Of a stretch of 5,381 nucleotides of DNA, positions 1 to 4,900 are shown piece by piece. The notes under the pieces were generated by a model. That model was not told where the DNA came from. It was given only the letters and a program-made list of their open reading frames with translations, and ran no database searches. The translations under genes and the position numbers were made by a program. Numbering within the stretch: the stretch's first letter is position 1; every line of letters starts with the position of its first letter. The stretch spans positions 1 to 5,381 of the forward strand of contig CAIWDQ010000461.1 of NCBI GenBank assembly GCA_903911455.1. Reading direction: 5' to 3'. The stretch comes from an uncultured bacterium. Its GTDB lineage: Bacteria; Bacteroidota; Bacteroidia; Bacteroidales; JACABE01.

Positions 1-16
1 AATACTATAGAAAAGA

Positions 17-320
17 TAAATACCTAGTTTGAAAAAATATTTACCTCTTCCGGTAAAAAAAATACCTATTTTGAGAAAAAAATTACCACTTCCGACATTG
101 TCAATTCCTATATTTCTATAAAAAATACCTCTCTGGAATTATCAAATAGCAATCCACCTAAAAACTTCATCACTTCTGACCAAAAAATATACCTCTTTGC
201 AAAAACTTCATCACTTCCGGTAAAAACTTCTAATCACAATTTAAAAACATATTCACTTCCGACAAAAAATTACACCCCTAAACAAAAACATATTCACTTC
301 TGGTAAAAACTTCTAATCAA
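17..320. repeat. Degenerate 21-bp / 42-bp composite tandem array
   Basis: An imperfect array fills the left edge. A T(A/C)AC(C/T)-type block followed by an A-run recurs about every 21 bp, for example near 21, 42, 63, 84, 126, 190, 211, 253 and 294. Every second unit carries CTTCYG, at 47, 89, 173, 214, 256 and 297, with a decayed copy at 131, giving a 41-42-bp composite. The bases after CTTCYG alternate between GG (47, 131, 214, 297) and GAC (89, 173, 256), which suggests an 83-84-bp higher-order unit. A-tracts lie every two helical turns and could bend the DNA. No gene is seen here on either strand, and the array may continue left of the window. Confidence 0.75.
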
Positions 321-419
321 TTTGCACCATCAAATCAACCATTTTTTCAAGTAACCCAGCAATAACAGGGGTTTCGCTAAAAAGATAATTAAAAACAACG
401 ATATTAATGTAAAATATAC

Positions 420-427
420 TAAATTTG
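420..427 (+). promoter_or_regulatory. Putative Bacteroidota -7 promoter box (TAAATTTG)
   Basis: TAAATTTG fits the Bacteroidota primary-sigma -7 consensus TAnnTTTG exactly and is followed by CACC. No clear TTG/TTTG -33 element lies at the expected distance upstream, so the call rests on the -7 box alone. Transcription would start around 433 and run through two palindromic repeats into the HD gene, giving an untranslated leader of roughly 190 nt. It is the only good box seen upstream of the three plus-strand genes. Confidence 0.5.
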
Positions 428-460
428 CACCCGATTTTAACCTGTATCTTCTCTCTATCC

Positions 461-490
461 ATTCGGTCACCGAGCGGAGTCGAGGTGGGG
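461..490. repeat. GC-rich palindromic intergenic repeat (REP-like)
   Basis: This is a GC-rich island in AT-rich DNA. It contains the perfect inverted repeat TCGGT-c-ACCGA at 463-473, followed by GCGGAGTCGAGGTGGGG. Short repeats built on GGTCACCGAGCGGAGTCGA are, from memory, scattered between genes in many Bacteroidota genomes. That identity is recollection, whereas the palindrome and the base-composition jump are visible here. It lies in the putative leader of the HD gene. Confidence 0.5.
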
Positions 491-554
491 TGGGGTTACT
501 TAAGAAACAAATTAAATAAATAATAGTATCACTCTATAACCTCTTGCCTTTTCT

Positions 555-605
555 CCCCTCTCCTCTTAGGAGAGGGGCTGGGGGTGAGGTCTTAAAGGGT
601 GAGGT
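555..605. repeat. GC-rich hairpin repeat with GGGTGAGGT duplication
   Basis: CCCCTCTCCT (555-564), loop CTT, and AGGAGAGGGG (568-577) form a perfect 10-bp stem. It is followed by CTGGGGGTGAGGT, and the 9-mer GGGTGAGGT occurs twice (582-590 and 597-605). The sequence resembles a dispersed intergenic repeat seen in Bacteroidota genomes. No T-run follows, so a Rho-independent terminator is unlikely. The element ends 17 bp before the HD start codon, so it would form a strong RNA hairpin close to the ribosome-loading region. Positions 320-460 and 491-554 show nothing else apart from the -7 box. Confidence 0.6.
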
Positions 606-622
606 AAATTAAATTAAACTAT

Positions 623-1168
623 ATGAAAAAAGAAGTTCTAGAACTATGGCCTGAACTTATGTGGATTCAGGATGAAGATTTAAGAGAAAAAACTGCTAAG
701 ACTTGGGAGTTAGCTTTAGAGAAAAGCGTTTTAACTCCACAAGACCTAAACACTATTCCGTTTACATTGCTTTGTGGTCCTGATTTAAAAGTGAGTTTTA
801 TGGCTCATAAACGTTGTGTTGTGCATGTGGCTAAAGATGCAGGCGAAAAGATGAATTCATTCTTCAAGTCTGATCTTCCTGTTAACATGGACGTACTTAT
901 AGCCGGTGCTATCCTTGCTGATGTAGGCAAGTTATTAGAATACGAACTTAAGGATGGTAAGTCGGTTCAGGGTATGTATGGAAAATATCTCCGTCACCCA
1001 TTTTCAGGAGTATCATTAGCTGAGCAATGTGGTGTGCCTGCTGAAGTTTGTCATATTATTGCTACACATGCCGGCGAAGGCGATATGGTTAAGAGAACTA
1101 CCGAAGCTTTTGTTGTTCACCATGCCGACTTTATGACTTTTGAACCATTTAAAGATAGATTGAAATAA
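623..1168 (+). CDS. HD-superfamily domain protein (predicted phosphohydrolase, HD doublet altered)
   Basis: This is a cytosolic protein of 181 aa with no signal peptide or membrane segment. The first 55 residues are a helical lead-in. Residues 60-170 match the HD metal-dependent phosphohydrolase fold: H68 in the first helix, the LADVGK segment (99-103) where family members usually have HDxGK, H125 in RHPF, H149 in THAGEG, and D169 in HHAD. So H, D, H, H and D are in place, but the histidine of the HD doublet is A99, which may change or weaken metal binding. HD proteins of this size usually hydrolyse phosphate esters or nucleotides, but the substrate here is unknown. The ATG at 623 is the only plausible start and has no clear ribosome-binding site. 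The gene is co-directional with the aconitase-family gene downstream and separated from it by the four-helix element. Membership of the HD fold is fairly sure; catalytic activity is not. Confidence 0.85.
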   Translation: MKKEVLELWPELMWIQDEDLREKTAKTWELALEKSVLTPQDLNTIPFTLLCGPDLKVSFMAHKRCVVHVAKDAGEKMNSFFKSDLPVNMDVLIAGAILADVGKLLEYELKDGKSVQGMYGKYLRHPFSGVSLAEQCGVPAEVCHIIATHAGEGDMVKRTTEAFVVHHADFMTFEPFKDRLK

Positions 1169-1208
1169 TTTAGCGATTTAGTGATATAGCGATTTAGTGA
1201 TTTATTTA
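1169..1208. repeat. Left octamer array (TTTAGYGA)n flanking the four-helix gene
   Basis: Immediately after the HD stop codon come four in-phase 8-bp units: TTTAGCGA, TTTAGTGA, TATAGCGA and TTTAGTGA (1169-1200). A decayed unit TTTATTTA (1201-1208) follows, whose last base is the A of the next gene's ATG. The array is the inverse complement of the array after the four-helix gene. Positions 1188-1204 match the complement of 1597-1613 at 16 of 17 bases. Confidence 0.85.
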
Positions 1209-1591
1209 TGAGTAATAGTACAAATATTAGAAGTGAAGTTTTAAGGCAAAGGACTAAGGTGTTTGCTATAGAAATAGTAAAATTAATTAGTTCGTTTCCT
1301 AAGAACACTGCTAGTTTTGTAATAGGAAACCAAATATGCAAATCAGGGACTTCGGTTGCAGCTAATTATCGGGCAGCAACAAGAGGAAGGTCTGATGCTG
1401 AATTTTATTCAAAGATATGTATTTGTGTTGAAGAAGCCGATGAAACAGTTTTTTGGTTAGAAATAATTGAAGAGTCAGGTTTAACACAAAATGTTGACCT
1501 TAGTTTCCTGAAAAAAGAAGCAAATGAATTACTATCAATTCTTGCTTCTACTAAGAAAACACTTAAAGCAAAACAACAAAATCATAAATAA
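1208..1591 (+). CDS. Four-helix-bundle protein (S23 / 23S rRNA IVS-type)
   Basis: This small cytosolic protein of 127 aa is all-helical, as expected for the S23/IVS four-helix-bundle family, which is typically about 115-130 aa. The diagnostic core is visible: a first helix FAIEIVKLISSFPKN (residues 19-33), then QICKSGTSVAANYRAA, then the DAEFYSKICICVEEADET stretch leading to FWLEIIEE. Relatives form pentameric bundles; their role is unresolved, and nucleic-acid binding has been proposed for this group. The protein ends in basic residues (KAKQQNHK), and the last codons run into the right-hand octamer array, with the stop codon overlapping the first unit. No ribosome-binding site is seen; the ATG sits on the edge of the left array. 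This copy is not inside rRNA and has no retroelement partner in the window. Confidence 0.93.
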   Translation: MSNSTNIRSEVLRQRTKVFAIEIVKLISSFPKNTASFVIGNQICKSGTSVAANYRAATRGRSDAEFYSKICICVEEADETVFWLEIIEESGLTQNVDLSFLKKEANELLSILASTKKTLKAKQQNHK

Positions 1592-1672
1592 ATCCCTAAA
1601 TCACCAAATCGCTAAATCAGCAATTCACCAAATAATAAATCGCCAAATCACAAAATCACCAATTCACCAAAT
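1590..1672. repeat. Right octamer array (AAATCRCC)n flanking the four-helix gene
   Basis: About ten 8-bp units run from 1590 (AAATCCCT, overlapping the stop codon) through AAATCACC, AAATCGCT, AAATCAGC, AATTCACC, a 7-bp AAATAAT, AAATCGCC, AAATCACA, AAATCACC and AATTCACC, ending in AAAT at 1672. The consensus is the reverse complement of the left array, so the two can pair as long inverted repeats around the gene. The array fills nearly the whole gap before the dehydratase ATG at 1682 and leaves no recognisable promoter or ribosome-binding site for that gene. Confidence 0.88.
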
Positions 1673-1681
1673 ATTATTCTT

Positions 1682-3499
1682 ATGACAATTATAGAAAAAA
1701 TTCTAGCTGCTCATTCCAACCAAAGTGTTGTGAAGGCAGGTGATATTATTGATGTGCACATTGATGCACGTGCTGCCAGAGATTTTGGCGGTGCTAATGT
1801 TGTTAAAAACATTGTTGACAACGGACTTAAAGTTAACGATCCTTCTAAGACAGTCTTTACTTTTGATTGCAATCCAGGTGGTTCAGATCAGAAGTATGCT
1901 GCTAACCAACAATATTGTCGTGTATTTGCACGCGAAAATGACATAGCAATATATGATGTTGATGCAGGTATCGGCACGCATATAGCTATTGATAAAGGTC
2001 TGGCTTATCCCGGAAGTACGTTTGTTTCCACCGATTCTCACGCCAATATTATGGGCGCTATCGGTTGCTTCGGACAAGGTATGGGCGACCAGGACATAGC
2101 TGCGGCTTGGGCTATTGGTTATGTTTGGTTTAAAGTTCCTGAATCAGTTAAGCTGAATTTTAAAGGTGCGTTGCCGGCAAATGTTCACGCTAAGGACATA
2201 GTTTTGAATTTGCTTTCTATCTTTGGAGCTAATAAGTTGTTGGGATATTCTGTTGAGTTATGTGGCGAAGCTATTGATAAGCTTACTATTGACCAACGTA
2301 TTACCATAGCTTCAATGGCTACTGAAATGGGTGCAATTATCCTTATGTTCACTCCGACTGAAGCTATATTAAAAGAACTGGAAGCTAAGACAGGCAGACA
2401 TATAGATGTGTCAACTATTACTGCAGATGCTGATGCTACTTATGTTAAGACTTTTGATATTGATATCTCAACCTTCGTACCTATGGTTGCCAATCCGGGT
2501 CATCCTCATGATGACACTGCAATTACTAATGTAAAAGGAACCAAGATTGATTCTGCGTTTATAGGCAGTTGCACCAATGGTCGTATGGAGGACTTACGCA
2601 TTGCGGCAAGCATTTTAAAAGGAAATAAAGTTGCTCCGGGTGTTGTGTTAAAGGTGGTTCCATCAACTGATGTTATCTGGAATCAGGCTTTGGAAGAAGG
2701 TTTGATAAAGATTTTTAAGGATGCAGGCGCTATGGTTTCAAATGCTGGTTGTGCAGGTTGTGCTGCCGGACAAGTTGGTCAGAATGGACCTGGTGAAGTT
2801 ACCATTAGCACTGGCAATCGCAACTTTGAAGGCAAACAAGGTAAGGGTTTTGTATATCTAGCTTCCCCTGCTACTGTTGCTGCTTCGGCCATTTCCGGTT
2901 ACATTACCACCGCCGATGATCTTGCCACGACTCCTGCCCTCTTCACTAAGAAAGGTACGAATGCTTCGGCGGCTCAAACTAAAGTTGATGCTGCTAAAGC
3001 AGAAAAGAAAACAGAGGTGGAAGGCAGAGTTTGGTACATAAAGAAAGATGACATTGATACCGACATGATCTATCACAACCGTTATTTAACTATTACCGAT
3101 ATTAAGGAAATGGGGCAATATGCGTTTGATAATCTTAAAGGTTACGAAGACTTTGCTAAGAAGGCAAAAGATGGCGACATCATTGTTACTACTAAGAATT
3201 TTGGTGCAGGAAGTTCGCGTCAGCAGGCTGTTGATTGCTTCACGTCTCTGGGAGTTCAATGTATTATAGCAGAGTCTTATGGTGCTATCTACGAACGCAA
3301 TGCTATCAATGCTGCTATGCCTATTTTAACTTATCCTGAAGGTTTGATGGAATCTATTGACCTTACTGATGGCGATACAATTCGTGTAAACTTCATTACA
3401 GGAAGCATCACCAATCTGAAGAATAATAAGTCAGCTATGCTTAATAAGTTTTATGATGCACAGTTGAAGATTTATCAAAACGGCGGATTGCTAGGGTAA
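1682..3499 (+). CDS. Aconitase-superfamily hydro-lyase, fused LeuC-LeuD type (3-isopropylmalate dehydratase / homoaconitase-like)
   Basis: This is a 605-aa single-chain fusion of the two halves that are separate in bacterial LeuCD. Residues 1-420 are the LeuC-like catalytic part. STDSH lies at 116-120 and GDQDIAAAWAIG at 135-146. The three [4Fe-4S] cysteines are C297 (GSCTNGR), C357 and C360 (NAGCAGC). An Ala/Lys-rich linker spans about 421-446. Residues 447-605 are the LeuD-like swivel domain, with DDIDTDMI followed by NRYLT (456-470), NFGAGSSRQQA (506-516) and RNAIN (539-543). Enzymes of this family move a hydroxyl group between neighbouring carbons of a 2- or 3-hydroxy acid by dehydration and rehydration. 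Oddities are FDCNPGG where LeuC has a DH motif, GIGTH in place of GICHQ, DSHA in place of DSHT, and GAGSS in place of GCGSS. These mark a divergent subfamily, so 3-isopropylmalate, homocitrate and other substrates all remain possible. No leuA or leuB lies nearby. The family is near certain; the substrate is not. Confidence 0.93.
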   Translation: MTIIEKILAAHSNQSVVKAGDIIDVHIDARAARDFGGANVVKNIVDNGLKVNDPSKTVFTFDCNPGGSDQKYAANQQYCRVFARENDIAIYDVDAGIGTHIAIDKGLAYPGSTFVSTDSHANIMGAIGCFGQGMGDQDIAAAWAIGYVWFKVPESVKLNFKGALPANVHAKDIVLNLLSIFGANKLLGYSVELCGEAIDKLTIDQRITIASMATEMGAIILMFTPTEAILKELEAKTGRHIDVSTITADADATYVKTFDIDISTFVPMVANPGHPHDDTAITNVKGTKIDSAFIGSCTNGRMEDLRIAASILKGNKVAPGVVLKVVPSTDVIWNQALEEGLIKIFKDAGAMVSNAGCAGCAAGQVGQNGPGEVTISTGNRNFEGKQGKGFVYLASPATVAASAISGYITTADDLATTPALFTKKGTNASAAQTKVDAAKAEKKTEVEGRVWYIKKDDIDTDMIYHNRYLTITDIKEMGQYAFDNLKGYEDFAKKAKDGDIIVTTKNFGAGSSRQQAVDCFTSLGVQCIIAESYGAIYERNAINAAMPILTYPEGLMESIDLTDGDTIRVNFITGSITNLKNNKSAMLNKFYDAQLKIYQNGGLLG

Positions 3500-3504
3500 G
3501 AAAA

Positions 3505-3534
3505 TTAACAATTAATAATTAACAATTAATAATT
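3505..3534. repeat. Two tandem copies of TTAACAATTAATAA
   Basis: A 14-bp unit is perfectly duplicated (3505-3518 and 3519-3532) just after the dehydratase stop codon and is followed by TT. It is pure AT apart from one C per copy. It lies between the gene and its terminator and shows no coding or promoter signal. Confidence 0.8.
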
Positions 3535-3540
3535 GAATAC

Positions 3541-3579
3541 AAAAGAGGCTGTCTTGTATAAGGCAGCCTCTTTTATTTT
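3541..3579. terminator. Strong bidirectional Rho-independent terminator
   Basis: AAAAGAGGCTGTCTT (3541-3555), loop GTAT, and AAGGCAGCCTCTTTT (3560-3574) form a 15-bp stem with one G-U pair, followed by ATTTT. On the plus strand it ends the dehydratase transcript 42 bp past its stop codon. Because the arms begin with AAAA, the minus strand also gives a hairpin followed by a T-run, so it can serve the convergent gene ending at 3616. Confidence 0.92.
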
Positions 3580-3615
3580 AAATGAATGGTTTGAGTTGTA
3601 TTTATTTCTTAGACT

Positions 3616-4383
3616 TTATTCCTTCTCGGTTTTAAAGTACTTTAGTAGCACACTTCGGTTTCTTTGGCGTAGAACTTCTTGCTCTTCTTTTGGGGCATTT
3701 TGTATATATGTTTCAGTTATTTCGGGGAAGATGTATTCATTCGTTTTATCATCTAAAGTATATTCTCCTCTTGTGTATACATTTGTTTTATTACTGACTT
3801 CTATTTTTAATCTTTTCTTTTTAATACCTCTTTTAATAAATTCATTATAGACTAATGTTGCTCTTTCTTTTCTTAAATCAAGAGTTTCTGCTGAGTCTTT
3901 GAATGCAATTATCATTACCGAAACATCTTTTTTATAGTCTAGCATTTCAATTACATTTGATAAATGTTTTTGAAAATTACTATCAGGTATAATAGAATTA
4001 TATGAAAAATAGAAATCAAATACAAAGTCGCGAATGATAGGTATTCTATCTAAACACAAGTCAATAATAGTGTCGTTTGCAACAGACGGGAATTTTATTT
4101 CTCTACTATCATTATTATTAAAATATCCTTTTTTAGTTGCTTTTATAATGATTGTTGTATTATCTAAAACTAAACTATCAAAATTATAATATCCTTGTTT
4201 ATCAGTTCTTGTTTCTATAACTAATCCTTTATTTGAGACTAGTTGAACATTACAAAATTGAAGCTGTGTTTTATATCTTCTGTCGGTAACTGTGCCCGAT
4301 ATTTTATAATTCTTCTCTGTTTGTGTATATCCACATAATTGGATAATTAACAAACATAAACTGATTACAAATTTAGTCTTCAT
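3616..4383 (-). CDS. Exported CarboxypepD_reg-like / OmpA-like protein
   Basis: The protein has 255 aa. Residues 1-20 form a Sec signal peptide: K2 and K4, a hydrophobic core FVISLCLLIIQL, then GYTQ. C17 is preceded by IQL, a poor lipobox, so a lipoprotein is less likely. Residues 27-90 resemble a CarboxypepD_reg beta-sandwich (ISGTVTDRR, then TRTDKQGYYNFDSL), common in Bacteroidota surface proteins. Residues 118-250 resemble an OmpA C-terminal peptidoglycan-binding domain: VFDFYFSYNS, then AFKDSAETLDLRKERA containing D163 and R174, and a final RNRSVLLKYF. An insertion of about 35 residues lies near 200-237. D163 and R174 sit where OmpA domains place the pair that binds diaminopimelate, so anchoring to the cell wall from the periplasm is plausible. 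The ATG at 4383 is supported by the signal peptide that follows it. The gene is convergent with the dehydratase and shares its terminator. Confidence 0.85.
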   Translation of the reverse strand: MKTKFVISLCLLIIQLCGYTQTEKNYKISGTVTDRRYKTQLQFCNVQLVSNKGLVIETRTDKQGYYNFDSLVLDNTTIIIKATKKGYFNNNDSREIKFPSVANDTIIDLCLDRIPIIRDFVFDFYFSYNSIIPDSNFQKHLSNVIEMLDYKKDVSVMIIAFKDSAETLDLRKERATLVYNEFIKRGIKKKRLKIEVSNKTNVYTRGEYTLDDKTNEYIFPEITETYIQNAPKEEQEVLRQRNRSVLLKYFKTEKE

Positions 4384-4409
4384 ACCAAAACCATTTTTAA
4401 AACCTAATG

Positions 4410-4417
4410 CAAACTTA
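4410..4417 (-). promoter_or_regulatory. Putative -7 promoter box (TAAGTTTG) for the OmpA-like gene
   Basis: On the minus strand TAAGTTTG matches TAnnTTTG exactly, 26 bp before the ATG. This would give a short leader of roughly 20 nt. No convincing -33 TTG is seen at the standard distance. The box lies 21 bp outside the left edge of the first repeat cassette, which would be transcribed away from it if it is transcribed on the plus strand. Confidence 0.55.
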
Positions 4418-4438
4418 CAACATTAATTTCATTCTTTG

Positions 4439-4875
4439 CTCTTATTTCTTAAAATAATTTTAATAAAAATAAACAATTTGGCATAATGTTTATTGATGAT
4501 AACAGTTTTTATAATTTCTTTATTTGAGATAACGTATTGATTATATAGATATATATTTTATTTATTAAGTAATTACGCGACGTATGAGAGCAAACCAAAT
4601 GTATGATGAACTAACGTTGCGACATATGAGAGCAAACCAAATGATTGATTAACTATTGTCGCGACGTATGAGAGCAAACCAAATGGTTGATGAACTATTG
4701 TCGCGACATATGAGAGCAAACCAAATGGTTGATGGACTATTGTCGCGACGTATGAGAGCAAACCAAATGGTTGATGGACTATTGTCGCGACGTATGCACG
4801 TCATACAAATGATTCATGTCAAGTTGTCGCGACGTATGCACGTCAACCAATTTTTTTGTTTTAATTCATCATATA
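4439..4875. other. Repeat cassette 1 (leader, 42-bp array, conserved tail)
   Basis: This intergenic block of 437 bp has three parts. The leader at 4439-4547 starts with CTCTTAT and contains AATTTGGCAT (4475-4484) and TAACGTATTGATTATATA (4530-4547). A short AT-rich spacer leads to seven 42-bp units from 4577. The tail at 4851-4875 is TTTTTTTG, seven more bases, then TCATCATATA. Each part has a homologous partner in the block starting at 4901. No intact gene fits: the plus frame reading RRMRANQMVDELLS per unit meets a TAA at 4650, and other frames are open only because 42 is divisible by 3. It is a candidate for an uncharacterised non-coding element or a decayed repeat gene. Confidence 0.7.
4577..4850. 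repeat. Array 1: seven units at exactly 42-bp spacing
   Basis: Unit starts (GCGAC) fall at 4577, 4619, 4661, 4703, 4745, 4787 and 4829, with no indel. Units 1-5 read GCGACRTATGAGAGC, then AAACCAAATG, then a slightly variable NTTGATGRACTATTGTC. Units 6 and 7 change the middle to CACGTCATAC or CACGTCAACC while keeping GCGACGTATG. Unit 7 is truncated into the tail T-run. Junctions of units 3-7 contain the perfect palindrome GTCGCGAC (4658, 4700, 4742, 4784 and 4826), notable in such AT-rich DNA. There are no unique spacers, so it is not a CRISPR. Confidence 0.93.
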
Positions 4876-4900
4876 CACATTTATCAAAACATTATTATTC

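Larger units (their letters stand above)
1169..1672 (+). mobile_element. Candidate mobile four-helix cassette bounded by inverted octamer arrays
   Basis: This 504-bp block consists of one four-helix-bundle gene enclosed by inverted 8-bp tandem arrays. It starts at the base after the HD stop codon and ends 9 bp before the dehydratase start codon. Members of this protein family are known as the proteins encoded in 23S rRNA intervening sequences, which are bounded by complementary ends. The same fold is found in the Avd accessory protein of diversity-generating retroelements. The sequence shows the inverted arrays; mobility is inference. No transposase, reverse transcriptase or clear target-site duplication is visible. 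Confidence 0.4.

Noticed and set aside
345..385. Terminator between the left array and the HD gene (AACCC...GGGTT)
   Set aside because: It has only a five-base stem with a loop of about ten bases and no T-run.
1208..1591. Diversity-generating retroelement Avd or a true 23S rRNA intervening sequence
   Set aside because: There is no reverse transcriptase, template/variable repeat pair or rRNA sequence in the window; only the protein family is shared.
3533..3850. Plus-strand 105-codon open frame
   Set aside because: It covers the terminator hairpin and the antisense of the well-supported OmpA-like gene; its hydrophobic, Phe/Ser-rich composition is that of an antisense shadow.
4317..4383. Lipoprotein signal peptide on the OmpA-like protein
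   Set aside because: The residues before C17 are I-Q-L. A lipobox needs a small residue at -1, so a signal peptidase I substrate is more likely.
4478..4492. Sigma-54 promoter at TTGGCAT (and the copy at 4940)
   Set aside because: The -24 half is good, but the expected -12 TTGC is TTAT in one copy and TTTA in the other, so it is not called as a feature.
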